Positions 41,409-51,300 of a DNA stretch of 64,000 nucleotides are shown piece after piece. The stretch covers positions 12,959-76,958 of the forward strand of contig CAYJFM010000003.1 of the NCBI GenBank assembly GCA_964369805.1, given 5' to 3'. The translations under genes and the position numbers were made by a program. Origin of the DNA: CAYJHC01 sp964369805. Lineage in GTDB: Bacteria > Bacillota > Clostridia > Peptostreptococcales > Anaerovoracaceae. The notes under the pieces are model-generated. The model did no database searches. It was not told where the DNA came from and saw only the letters and a list, made by a program, of their open reading frames with translations. Numbering within the stretch: the first letter of the stretch is position 1; each line of letters begins with the position of its first letter.

Positions 41409-43613
41409 TTGAGAATATTAAAAAATGCAGGATATAATGTACCTTCTTTTATAACTGTAACATCAGCAGAACAGATTTGTTTTGATGAACTGAAAGGGGA
41501 TAGCTTTGCGGTTAGAAGTTCTTTTTCTTGCGAGGATGGGGAAAGGCAATCTTTTGCTGGGCAATTTGATACTTTTTTACAGGTTCCAAAGGATTCTTTG
41601 AATGAGGCCACTAGAAAAGTATTAGCTAGTGTTAATAAGGCTGAAGATTATGCAGAGTTTCATGGCCTTACCTTGGAAGGTACCATGGAAGTAATAATTC
41701 AAGAAATGGTGGAAGCGGAGTTGTCTGCTGTACTTTTTACAGGGAACCCACAGGGTCTATTAAATGAGGGAGTGCTAACTATAGGGAAAGGCCTGGGTAC
41801 TGGAATTGTAAGTGATCAAGTGCCAACTAGGACATATTACTATAATTTAAGTGATGGAAATTACTATTATGAAAGCCAAGAGGGAGCACCTAGCTTATCA
41901 GAGGAAATGGTAAGGGAAATCTTCATCACAGGAGAAAAAATACAAAATCAATTTGGAATGCACATGGACATTGAACTTAGCATTGCAAATGGAAAAGTAT
42001 ATATTCTTCAGGCAAGACCAGTAACAGGAATTGAGGAGGGAGAAGACATTGTGCTGGATAACAGCAATATTTCAGAAAGCTACCCTGGAATTTCACTTCC
42101 TGCAACTCAGAGCTTTGCAAAGGAAGTGTATTATCATGCGTTTAAAAGTTGCGTTGAAATACTAGCTGGCAAAGGAAGAATACTAAGTCAGCTTGAGCAT
42201 ACTTTCAAAAACATGGTGTCACAGGCCAACGGGCGAATGTACTATCAAATTAGCAATTGGTATTCACTGCTTAAAGTCCTACCTTTTTCTAAAAAAATAA
42301 TTCCAATGTGGCAGGAGATGCTAGGAGTTTCAGAGAAGACAGTTGTTTTAGAAGATAGCGTTAAACCTACCTTATCTGCAAAAATAAAAATATTTTGTAC
42401 ATTTACTCTCTTAATGGTCACAACCCCTAAAAAAATGAAGTACTTAAATGATTTTTTCCTTGAGACTTTCCCTAAATATAAAGAAAAGCTAGAACACTCT
42501 GAAAAAAATGAAGATCTCATTACTTTATATAAAGAGGCTAGAGATGATATAGGTGCAAAATGGGGAATTACTTTGATAAATGATATGTATGCTTTTATAT
42601 ATACTTCTTTAGCAAAGAGAAAGCAGGGAGCAAAGATTGGAGATATACAGAGAATAGAAAGCCTTAAACCAGTTATGGCATTAGAAGAGTTGGCTATTTC
42701 ATTTAAGGAGTTCGGGATAGATAGTGATGAGTATAAAAAAGCAGAGAAAAAATATTTAATGGAATTTGGAGACAGATGCTTTGAGGAGTTAAAACTTGAA
42801 ACACACACAATGAACACCCATCCAGAAGTGCTAAAAGAATATATAATGAACTATGAGCTTAGTGATGAAAAAATAGGGTTAAACCCTCATATAGATGAAG
42901 GCGAAGGGAAAAAGGATTCATATTTTGTAAGAAAAGCCAAACTTGGAATTTACAATAGAGAGCTTTCTAGAATGAATAGGACTAGACTATTTGGATTTGT
43001 TAGAGAAATACTAAGAAAAGTTGGAAAAAACCTAGTTGAAGAAAAAATAATTAAGGAAGTTGATGATGTTTTTTGGTTGTATATAGAAGAACTAGAGGGT
43101 GTCTGCAGATCAAAAAAGAGTTTAGCGGGCTTAATAGAAGATAGAAAAGAAGAGTTTAAGTCATATAAAAGACTGCCAGCATATAGCCGATTAATATTTA
43201 GAAATAAGATAAAAAATAAGATATTTCAAGATATAAGTGTGGGAAAGATTCAATTAAAAGAGGGAAAGCTAAAGGGAACCCCTTCATCATCAGGCATTGT
43301 GAGGGGAGAAGCCTTGCTTGTTACAGAACCTTCTTTAGAGATGGACTCTAGAGGGAAAATCCTTATTGCTGATATAACTGATCCTGGATGGGTATTTTTA
43401 ATCAAAAATGCCAAGGGAATTGTAGCACAAAGAGGGTCTATACTGTCTCATACAGCCATCATTACAAGAGAACTGAAGAAACCATCAGTAGTTGGTGTTT
43501 CAGGGGCACTATCTTACATAAAATCAGGAGATTATTTAGAAATCAATGGGGATACAGGGATAATTGAAATAATTAACCCAGCAGGAGAGGTCGATGAAGG
43601 TAGTAAGGTTTAA
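41409..43613 (+). CDS. PEP synthase/PPDK-like phosphotransferase
   Basis: The protein of about 734 residues has an N-terminal ATP-grasp domain (GYNVPSFITVT, FAVRSSFSCEDGERQSFAGQ, EVIIQEMVEAELSAVLFTGN, ILQARPVTGI) and a C-terminal swivelling phospho-His domain with the catalytic His681 in GSILSHTAIITREL. The roughly 400-residue middle section does not resemble the PEP/pyruvate barrel. This is the layout of rifampicin phosphotransferase-like enzymes, which pass the beta phosphate of ATP to a small molecule, so the acceptor may be a lipid or isoprenoid alcohol. The start is unclear: TTG 41409 is 21 bases from AGGAGG (41382-41387), while an ATC at 41394 is 6 bases from it. Confidence 0.82.
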   Translation: MRILKNAGYNVPSFITVTSAEQICFDELKGDSFAVRSSFSCEDGERQSFAGQFDTFLQVPKDSLNEATRKVLASVNKAEDYAEFHGLTLEGTMEVIIQEMVEAELSAVLFTGNPQGLLNEGVLTIGKGLGTGIVSDQVPTRTYYYNLSDGNYYYESQEGAPSLSEEMVREIFITGEKIQNQFGMHMDIELSIANGKVYILQARPVTGIEEGEDIVLDNSNISESYPGISLPATQSFAKEVYYHAFKSCVEILAGKGRILSQLEHTFKNMVSQANGRMYYQISNWYSLLKVLPFSKKIIPMWQEMLGVSEKTVVLEDSVKPTLSAKIKIFCTFTLLMVTTPKKMKYLNDFFLETFPKYKEKLEHSEKNEDLITLYKEARDDIGAKWGITLINDMYAFIYTSLAKRKQGAKIGDIQRIESLKPVMALEELAISFKEFGIDSDEYKKAEKKYLMEFGDRCFEELKLETHTMNTHPEVLKEYIMNYELSDEKIGLNPHIDEGEGKKDSYFVRKAKLGIYNRELSRMNRTRLFGFVREILRKVGKNLVEEKIIKEVDDVFWLYIEELEGVCRSKKSLAGLIEDRKEEFKSYKRLPAYSRLIFRNKIKNKIFQDISVGKIQLKEGKLKGTPSSSGIVRGEALLVTEPSLEMDSRGKILIADITDPGWVFLIKNAKGIVAQRGSILSHTAIITRELKKPSVVGVSGALSYIKSGDYLEINGDTGIIEIINPAGEVDEGSKV

Positions 43614-44664
43614 TAAGGAAGACAGGCTTTTTGTAAATAAGTTTTTATTGTTGCCAGAGAATATATATATAAAAGATGAACTGACAACTTCAAAAACAGA
43701 AGAGCTATCTATAATTAAGGGCACCCATGCACTTTCTTCTTATTTTGAGATCCAAGGCTTTTTGGTACTTAATGAAGAGGGAAATGCTATTGCGCGATGT
43801 ATAATTACTATTTATAAAAATAGTAAAGAAGCTTATATTGGATACTTTGAGAGTGTTAATAATACAAGGGCTGCTTTAGCTCTTTTTGAAGAAACACATA
43901 AATACTGTAAAGAAAATAATATTAATAAAGTAATTGGGCCAGTAGATGCATCATTTTGGATTAGATACAGGATGAAAACAAGTGGTTTTGGCAAACCTTT
44001 TACTGGCGAACCATATAATAAAGATTACTATTTAAGCATGTTTCAAAAGGCAGGTTATAAAGTTGTGGAGGAGTTTATATCAAATAAATATAGTGTCATT
44101 GATGAAACCCATGAAAACAAGTTACTACAGAGAAGGTTGAGAGAGAGTCAGAAAAAGGGATATGAAATCAAAAATCCCAAGAAGGGTGAGCTGGATAAAG
44201 TACTTGAGGACTTATACGATTTATTAATTAAGCTATATAAGGACTTTCCTATATTTAAAACAATTGATAAGGTTGAATTTTTGAATATGTTCTCAGGATT
44301 AAAGAGAATAGCAGATTTATCCATGATCCAATTAGCTTATTTTGAAGGAAAACTAGTTGCCTTTTCTGTAACACTGCCAAATTACGGTGAGCTGTTAAGT
44401 GGTAAAATGAATATTTGGAAGATGATAAAAGTACTGAAAAGAAAAAAGGTGGCAAAGGAATACATAGTGCTCTATCTTGGGGCTGATGATGACCACTTAG
44501 GGCTAGGTGCAGCATTAGTTGAAATAACAAAGGAAGAGTGCAAAAGAAGAAAGGCAACTTCTATAGGAGCGCTAATCAAAAAAGGTAAAGTCTCAGCAAC
44601 ATATTTTGATGAACTTATTGAGGAAACCTTAGAGTATGCATTGCTAGAATATAATCTATTATAA
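43594..44664 (+). CDS. Tandem GNAT-like N-acyltransferase
   Basis: The 356-residue protein looks like two GNAT-like halves: an N-terminal one with IGYFESVNNTRAALALFEE and VIGPVDASFWIRYRM, and a C-terminal one with LAYFEGKLVAFSVTLPNYGE and DDHLGLGAALVEITKEEC, where the latter resembles an acyl-CoA loop. This resembles uncharacterised FemAB-like or GNAT proteins that act on lipids or amino acids. It overlaps the phosphotransferase by 20 bases and has AGGAGAGG at the right distance, so it belongs to the cluster. The substrate is unknown; N-acylation of an aminolipid is one possibility. Confidence 0.68.
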   Translation: MKVVRFNKEDRLFVNKFLLLPENIYIKDELTTSKTEELSIIKGTHALSSYFEIQGFLVLNEEGNAIARCIITIYKNSKEAYIGYFESVNNTRAALALFEETHKYCKENNINKVIGPVDASFWIRYRMKTSGFGKPFTGEPYNKDYYLSMFQKAGYKVVEEFISNKYSVIDETHENKLLQRRLRESQKKGYEIKNPKKGELDKVLEDLYDLLIKLYKDFPIFKTIDKVEFLNMFSGLKRIADLSMIQLAYFEGKLVAFSVTLPNYGELLSGKMNIWKMIKVLKRKKVAKEYIVLYLGADDDHLGLGAALVEITKEECKRRKATSIGALIKKGKVSATYFDELIEETLEYALLEYNLL

Positions 44665-44692
44665 CAAAGCATATCAAGTTAATAAAAATGTT

Positions 44693-44735
44693 AACCCCTA
44701 TAAGCCATATGTTTTCTGGCTTATAGGGGTTTTTA
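44693..44735 (+). terminator. Bidirectional intrinsic terminator
   Basis: AACCCCTATAAGCC (44693-44706) pairs with GGCTTATAGGGGTT (44718-44731), a perfect 14-bp stem with T-runs on the plus side and an A-run on the left that serves the minus strand. It separates the lipid cluster from the convergent proA. Confidence 0.92.
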
Positions 44736-44746
44736 TCAAAGTAGCT

Positions 44747-45970
44747 TTAAACTAAATGCCCTTTTCCAAAGAGCTTATATTTGTAAGTTACCAGACCTGG
44801 AAGGCCTACTGGTCCTCTTGCATGAAGCTTCCCCGTACTTATGCCAACCTCCGCTCCAAATCCATATCTAAAGCCATCGGCAAATCTTGTTGAGGCATTA
44901 TGATATACCCCAGCAGAGTCAACAAGTGCCATAAAAATTTCGACTGCGTCTTCGTTTTCAGAAACAATACAATCAGTGTGATGAGAACCATAGTAGTTAA
45001 TATGCTCTATTGCCTCTTCCAAACCAGGAACTAGCTTGACAGCTAGAATCGTATCAGAGTATTCTGTAGAAAAATCAATGCTTGCTGAAGGCTCAATACC
45101 TAGAAAGTGAGATTCTTCTTCACCTGCAATAAAAGTAATTTTCCCCGCAGATTTTTGAGCAAGAATAGGTAAGAAAGTATCGGCAATATATTCGCTTACA
45201 AGTAAAGTCTCTGTGGTATTACAAGCTGATGGATACTGAGTTTTTCCATTAATAACTATAGAAGTAGCAAGCTCTATATCAGCTGTTTCATCTACATAAA
45301 CATGGCAAATTCCATCGGCATGACCCATTACAGGAATTCTTGAATTATCCATAATATATTTAACGAAATCATTTGAACCTCTTGGAATTATTAAATCTAT
45401 ATCTCTGTCACATTCTAGTAATTGAGCGATCTCTTCACGTCCTTCAACTAAGTAGCAAAAATCCTCTGGCAGGCCTGCAGAAGTACCAGCTCGTTTAACT
45501 AAATCAAATAGGACCTTGTTAGTTTCAAGTGCTTCCCTTCCCCCTTTAAGAATTACGCTATTTCCACTTTTCATGCAAAGTGCAGATATTTGAACTAGAG
45601 CATCTGGCCTTGATTCAAATATAATACCAATTACACCAATTGGACAGCTTTCTTTTACTAATTGAAGGCCCTCTCTTATTTCGCTTTTTAAGGAAACTTG
45701 ATTAAGTGGATCCTCAAGTTTAATAAGGTCATGAATCCCTGATATACAGTCGTCTAATTTTCCTTGATCGAATTTAAGCCTGTTAAGAAGAGGTGTAGCT
45801 ATATTTTCTTTCTTTGCTCGTTCAATATCATGTTTATTAGCAGCAAAAATTATAGCGCTACTTTCCTTTAATAAGGAAGCTAGAGTAAGTAGGGCGTTAT
45901 TTCTAAGCTCTGCTGTAGTGGCCCCCATAATATAGCTGTTTTTCTTGATTTGTGCTGCAATTTCTTTCAT
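44747..45970 (-). CDS. proA: Gamma-glutamyl phosphate reductase
   Basis: The 407-residue NADPH enzyme reduces gamma-glutamyl phosphate to the semialdehyde in proline synthesis. The catalytic Cys lies in YPSACNTTETLL; other signatures are GVIGIIFESRPDALVQIS, SGNSVILKGGREALETN and PVMGHADGICHVYVD. It lies about 12 kb from proB and proC and on the other strand, and is the last gene after an alpha/beta hydrolase and YprB. AAAGGAG precedes the ATG on the minus strand. Confidence 0.95.
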   Translation of the reverse strand: MKEIAAQIKKNSYIMGATTAELRNNALLTLASLLKESSAIIFAANKHDIERAKKENIATPLLNRLKFDQGKLDDCISGIHDLIKLEDPLNQVSLKSEIREGLQLVKESCPIGVIGIIFESRPDALVQISALCMKSGNSVILKGGREALETNKVLFDLVKRAGTSAGLPEDFCYLVEGREEIAQLLECDRDIDLIIPRGSNDFVKYIMDNSRIPVMGHADGICHVYVDETADIELATSIVINGKTQYPSACNTTETLLVSEYIADTFLPILAQKSAGKITFIAGEEESHFLGIEPSASIDFSTEYSDTILAVKLVPGLEEAIEHINYYGSHHTDCIVSENEDAVEIFMALVDSAGVYHNASTRFADGFRYGFGAEVGISTGKLHARGPVGLPGLVTYKYKLFGKGHLV

Positions 45971-45982
45971 AATAACTCCTTT

Positions 45983-46918
45983 CTATTTTGATAAAGTAAA
46001 GAGTAATAACTCTTTTGCTAATAAATTTATTTCTTTTTGAGATAGGTCTAGTAATTTTTTCCCTTGATAAGTTATGTCTTTAGCAAAAATATTAAAAGTG
46101 CTTTTAAGTTCAGTACTGCTAATACTAAAGTCGAAAGCCACTGGATTATCTATGTCTGCATAACATATTGAGTTTCTATTCTTTTCCTTGCATTTGCTCT
46201 GAAAGCCTGTGAAGGAAATTGAATTTTTTACAACTTTTGGTTTTACTATTTCGTGTAGTCCATATTCTGTTTTAACAGGAAAACCCATTGCTGCCATAGC
46301 TGTATGTATATCTGTATTCTTTAAAATATTAAGTAGCCGGTAAAGATTAATCACGTCATCTCGGTTGTGAAGGAGTACCTTTTTGTAGGCATCAAAATCT
46401 CCAGATGCCACATAATCATAATATAGAAGCACACTTTCTGAACCACTAATCTCGTCAGTTCTATGCTGCCAATAGCCCATATAATTTTCGAGAGTCTTCT
46501 GCTTAAGGTTTGGAAGCATAGACTTAAGGTCCGAATGGTAGCGAACTGGTTTATACAAATCAAAGCTATAGGATGGAAAATTAGCAAGGCTAATTAAATG
46601 CTTTTTGCACCTTTTCTTTAAGAAAGGAATATCGAAGCGGTCGCCATTGAAAGAAATTAGACCATCTAAGGGAGTAAGAAGCTCTAAAGATTTTAGTAAA
46701 ATGAGAGGTTCTTCCTCAGGAGAGTCAGCTAAAATTTGAGTTAAAGTAAAGACTCCACCTTTTTCTGTCAATAAACCAATTAGTATTGCTTCACTTTTTT
46801 CTGGTGAAAGACCAGTGGTTTCAATGTCGAGAACACCAATATTTAATCCAGCCATATAGCTACTATAGATGCTAGAGTTGTAAACAGGTAGGTCTATAAT
46901 TTCTTGAAGTATTTGCAT
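45983..46918 (-). CDS. YprB-like 3'-5' exonuclease (RNase H fold)
   Basis: The 311-residue protein has DnaQ-like exonuclease motifs: VLDIETTGLSPEKSEA (DxE), SFNGDRFDIPFLKKRC and NRDDVINLYRL, with LPNLKQKTLENYMGY typical of the YprB family. YprB is linked to DNA repair, but its substrate is not firmly established. The C-terminal 60 residues have no obvious domain. GAGGT stands before the ATG. It lies one base after the alpha/beta hydrolase stop, so they share a transcript. Confidence 0.86.
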   Translation of the reverse strand: MQILQEIIDLPVYNSSIYSSYMAGLNIGVLDIETTGLSPEKSEAILIGLLTEKGGVFTLTQILADSPEEEPLILLKSLELLTPLDGLISFNGDRFDIPFLKKRCKKHLISLANFPSYSFDLYKPVRYHSDLKSMLPNLKQKTLENYMGYWQHRTDEISGSESVLLYYDYVASGDFDAYKKVLLHNRDDVINLYRLLNILKNTDIHTAMAAMGFPVKTEYGLHEIVKPKVVKNSISFTGFQSKCKEKNRNSICYADIDNPVAFDFSISSTELKSTFNIFAKDITYQGKKLLDLSQKEINLLAKELLLFTLSK

Positions 46919-46919
46919 T

Positions 46920-47807
46920 TTACCTCACCAGGAATTCTATGATTGAAGTTCCTATAGTGCTGCAGCTTTCTTTACTATCCCAATGCACATTATGGCTTCC
47001 TCCTTCAATTTGCAAAGAAAGAATTTTTTCTTTAGTGAATTTAGAAATAAAGTGATCTCTACTTGCAGTATTAAAGAACAAATCATCATCTCCCCAGATT
47101 AGTAAGAGATCTTGACTAATGTTAGAAAGCCTATCATCGTTATTAAATTGGAGAGCGTTACTAAATACGCCAGCCCAGGTTTCATATGGAAGAGACTTGG
47201 CATTATCATAAATAGCTTTAGCAAACTCTGAATCTTCATTAGTGGTCATAGCCCATAATTCTAGGAAAGGTTCTGGAAGAGTCTGGCTCTCTTTAAAAGA
47301 ATGAATGCCTTCAAAGTTCATATCAGCAACTTCTAGGTACCCTCCTGTAACAAGCCAGTCTAAAAACAGGTTGTTTTTTAGGTTTGAGCCAGAGCCAATA
47401 AGTATTCCCTTATGAATTTTTTCAGGGGCTGTGATTAATAATTCTTGAAGAATAAAGGAACCTAGAGAGTGGCCAATAACAGATAAATTTTCAATATTAA
47501 GTTTTTCTAAGAAATTAATAATATCTTCAGTAAAAACTTCAACCTTATAGTCTACACCACCATTATTTGCTTTGGTAGAAGCACCGTGTCCACGTAGCTC
47601 AGGAACATAACACCTATAGCCTGCATTGGAGAGAATGGGCACTAATTGAGCCCAAGAGTATCTGTTGTCAGTTGCACCATGAATTAAAAGTAAAGGAGTT
47701 CCATCCGTAGGTCCACTAGTCATATACGCCATTTTCACACCATTATCCAGAACTATAAAATTTTCTTTCCAGTCAACGTTTACATCAAAATTATAAGCAA
47801 TAGCCAT
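46920..47807 (-). CDS. Alpha/beta-hydrolase
   Basis: The 295-residue protein has the classical fold: oxyanion-hole LLIHGATDNRYSW, nucleophile elbow VIGHSLGSF (Ser114), an acid in LLIWGDDDLFF and a His in GGSHNVHWD. Substrate is unknown; candidates are esters or small epoxides. AGGTG stands before the ATG. It leads the minus-strand operon that continues through YprB to proA. Confidence 0.88.
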   Translation of the reverse strand: MAIAYNFDVNVDWKENFIVLDNGVKMAYMTSGPTDGTPLLLIHGATDNRYSWAQLVPILSNAGYRCYVPELRGHGASTKANNGGVDYKVEVFTEDIINFLEKLNIENLSVIGHSLGSFILQELLITAPEKIHKGILIGSGSNLKNNLFLDWLVTGGYLEVADMNFEGIHSFKESQTLPEPFLELWAMTTNEDSEFAKAIYDNAKSLPYETWAGVFSNALQFNNDDRLSNISQDLLLIWGDDDLFFNTASRDHFISKFTKEKILSLQIEGGSHNVHWDSKESCSTIGTSIIEFLVR

Positions 47808-47857
47808 TTTAATACACCTCCATAATTATCTATATTACTATCATTAATATATTACTA

Positions 47858-47886
47858 ATTATATCACTTGAAAATGATGGAAACAA
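47858..47886 (-). promoter_or_regulatory. Promoter of the hydrolase-yprB-proA operon
   Basis: On the minus strand TTGTTT (47886-47881) and TATAAT (47863-47858) are spaced by 17 bases with an extended TG. The stretch 47887-48050 between this and the next promoter shows no feature. Confidence 0.65.
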
Positions 47887-48050
47887 CAAAATATTATATG
47901 GGGTATAGCTCAACGATTAGGCAATAGATAAACACTGACTATAGAAAGTTTTAAATTAGAAAATAAAACTTCGCTTTAATGGCACTCATAGTTTTATGAT
48001 TCATGTGTGAAAAAACATAGAAAATAGTATAAAAGTACATAATAAATTGA

Positions 48051-48079
48051 TTGACATTGAAAAAAATTACTTATATAAT
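48051..48079 (+). promoter_or_regulatory. Consensus promoter of the cobalamin operon
   Basis: TTGACA at 48051-48056 and TATAAT at 48074-48079 are both perfect matches with a 17-base spacer. The transcript would begin near 48086, just ahead of the riboswitch. Confidence 0.9.
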
Positions 48080-48103
48080 GACCAAAGAACTAAATAATTC
48101 AAT

Positions 48104-48200
48104 GATTCTACAGGACGTACATGTAAACGTGTTTTGTAGGTGGGAAATTGGGAGAGTGTCCCAAGCAGACCATGCTACCGTATAGCCGGAGTGCCACACA
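48104..48200 (+). promoter_or_regulatory. Cobalamin-family riboswitch
   Basis: An outer CTACA/TGTAG helix (48108-48112 with 48135-48139) is followed by GGTGGGAAATTGGGAGAGTG, then GCAGACCATGCTACCGTA (48165-48182), which fits the conserved GC-x-G-xCC-xxGC-xAC-x-GT-x-A core. The B12 box AGCCGGAGTGCCAC (48184-48197) closes it. Downstream, CTCAGGCT (48223-48230) can pair with AGCCGGAG of the B12 box (one mismatch), and a terminator follows, so it forms a switch. The subtype is not settled; short peripheral helices suggest a variant. Confidence 0.82.
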
Positions 48201-48250
48201 TTGAATATGATAACCTAGGATCCTCAGGCTACAGGAGAATAGGTAGTTTA

Positions 48251-48287
48251 AGCACATTTTGGTAGTCAAAGTGTGTATTTTTTATGT
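48251..48287 (+). terminator. Riboswitch-controlled terminator
   Basis: GCACATTTTG (48252-48261) pairs with CAAAGTGTGT (48267-48276), allowing G-T pairs, followed by A and six T. It lies 28 bases before the start of the surface protein. Confidence 0.75.
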
Positions 48288-48314
48288 TTAGAATACTAGC
48301 CAAAGGAGGAGATT

Positions 48315-51300
48315 ATGTTGAGGAGTGCCAAAAGACAAACTAGAAAAGTTATAGCTGTTTTGATGATGACTGTTTTTATAACAGGCCTTGTACCAGCAAA
48401 TGTTTTTGCAAGTTCAGGTATTATAATTACGGATCAAGAAGGTGGAACATTTAGCGTGGAGGATCACGGCTATGACACTTACTATTATTTGGATGGGGAA
48501 ACGCCTACTATAAACGGTGAGAGTGTGACTTTTTTAGATGGGGAGAACCTTTCCTATGGAGAGACAACTTTGTCCTTAAAAAATAAAGAGTTAGTATATA
48601 CGATTTCTGAATCAGCAGGTTCAGTTAGGGTTGAATTTAGTAATGTGGATATCCCAGCAGGGTCTGTAAGTGGGCTTTGGAATAGTGGATACGGAGGACA
48701 AAGAAGCATTGTGTACACTGGTGATTTACCTGGAATGTCTGAAGCAATCTTAGTAAACCAAGCTGGAGAAACTCTGCCTGGAAATATTATAGGAGATATG
48801 AATGGCCTTACAATATCACTTCCAGAAGGATACGCAGGAACGTTTAATTTAACTAATGGATATATTTATGAAATGGCTAATGAATGGAGCCCAGGCATAG
48901 ATTTTAAAGATGGAAGAGGAACCCAAAGGGATAATACTTTTTCTAGACTACCTAATTTGGAAATTACAGTAACAGGTACACCAACTGTTAAAGTGACAGA
49001 GATAACAGGGGTAAACTCAAACTATGAAGTAAAAATAGGAGAAACAATAGACCTAGAGCCAGGATACTTACCTGAAAACGCGACAAACGGTAATATTCAA
49101 TATTCAAGTGATAATGGGGCTATCGTTTCTGTCGACAATGAAGGAAAAGTCACAGCCTTAGCTCCAGGTGCTGCTACCATCACAGTTAGTTCGGTAGATG
49201 GTGGAGCAACAACAAAAGCTATAATCACCGTGCCAGAAGAAGGCAATGGAAATGAAGGTGAAGATGGTGAAGGTGGTGAAGGTGGTGAAGGTGGTGATGA
49301 AACATCTCCAGGGGATTTAACTGGTGGTGACACTGGCCCTACAGGTGAAGGAAATACTGGTGATGCAGCATTGTCCTATGTTCCTTTTGACTGGGAAAAT
49401 GATTTGTTACTAAATAGTGATTATGAAAGCATCTCCATAGGAGAAAGTTACACAATTTTCGGAAGAAGAGTGGAAGAACTAGTAAAAAGTAAGATTAATA
49501 ATGACCAATTAACAGTTCCAAATTTTAACTATGAGGTTATAAGAGGAAATGCAATTTCACTTAAAGAACTTGATGATGCAGACCAAAAAGCGGTAGCAAC
49601 AGGGATTACAGAAGGAATAAGCGTTATAAAGGTTACCTATGATGCAGTTAAGCCGGAATGGAGTACAGTAACATATGGAAGCTCTTCAGCCGTAAATACA
49701 GCATACATGGTAATAGAGGTAACTGAAGACCCTGCTGATGTGAAAGTGAGCTCTCCTGAGCTTGAAGGGATATCCACCTTTGATACAATATACTTTGAAG
49801 AAGGGACAAGTACACCATATAACTTCACAGTAAGTGCGGAAGGGGCTGAAACTGTAGAAGTAACCTGCAATGGAGAAAAGATTACTACAGCCAGTGGTTC
49901 ATATACTGCAAACTTAGAAAACAGACAAAATATTATTGAAATAACTGCTACCAAAGGTGGTAAAACAAAGACTATGGCCTATATGGTAGATGCAAGAAAA
50001 ATTGAAGTAATAATTGAAAATTTAAGTAGACCAGGGGCAACTCCAGCTGTTGGTGATGAAATAAATGTTAGTTTTAAAGGTATTAACCTTCCAGTTCCTA
50101 AGCTAGCAGGGTTATATAATCCTCAAATGGGATCAGGGGCTGCATATATAGAGTACAATATGAATGGAACTTCATATATTGGAAAATGCGGACAATGGGA
50201 TCTTTCTACAAATAATGATTTTAATGTAACGCTAACAGAAGAAGGGACAATAACCTTTGAAGGTAGTCCAATTCAAGCTAAATGGTGGGGTGAAGTAGAA
50301 GGGGCACATAAGTCGAAGTTTGACAACTCTTATGAGTTTGGAGGACTGACTCCTGATCAAGGCGGAGAATATGGAATGATGCCTGACTTTTCAATAGAAG
50401 TTAAGGAATATACAGAAATAGAGCCAACTTCAATAACAATTGACAAGAAAGAAATATCCATAGAAGAAAAAACTTACGAGAAACTAAATGCAACACTATT
50501 GCCTGAAGATGCGACAATTAGAGGCATTGTTTGGGAAAGCTCAGATGAAAGTGTAGTGACAGTTGACAGTCAGGGGAATATTAAAGGTGTTGGTCCAGGG
50601 ACAGCAACAGTTACAGCAAAGAGCAATCTTGATAGGTTAGAAAACATAAAAGGTACATGCGAAGTCACAGTCCTTGCTGAATTTCCAGCAACTGAGTCTG
50701 AAAGAGAAGAGTTAAAAAAAGAAATTGAATTGGCAAAATCAATTCCAGCACCAGCAGAAGAGGCACAAGAAAATATTAAAGAAACATACAAAGCTTTGCA
50801 AGCAGAAATAGTTAAAGCCCAGTCTGTTTTAGATGATGAAAAAGCGTTGATAGGAGAAGTCGATTCTGCAAAAGACGCACTAACAAGCGCCTTAAATGAC
50901 CATAGTGAAAACGAGAGATTTTTGTATTCGGTAACACAAGAAGTTGTAGGAGATGAGGTTAAAATAGACCTGAGCTTTCCTTTGATGACATTAAGCCAAA
51001 GCGATATAGATAGGGCAAGTATTGTGGAATTAGTATTTGATTCAGATTTAGAAGGATTTGAGCAAATTAAATCTGAAAACAAAAGCGACAATCTTGATGA
51101 TATGGGCAACTTAACATTCTATGTTCCTACAGGTACAAAGGCCTTTACCCTTTCTGGTGGATATTTATTTGTGCATCAAGATGCAGTTAACCCGCAATTC
51201 TGGTGGACCGAGCGAAGTACAGAACATTTCTTGGGAGAAATGCCTGAAATTATAATCAGAGTTGGTGATGTAATAGATGTTGAAACAATTAATATTGAAG

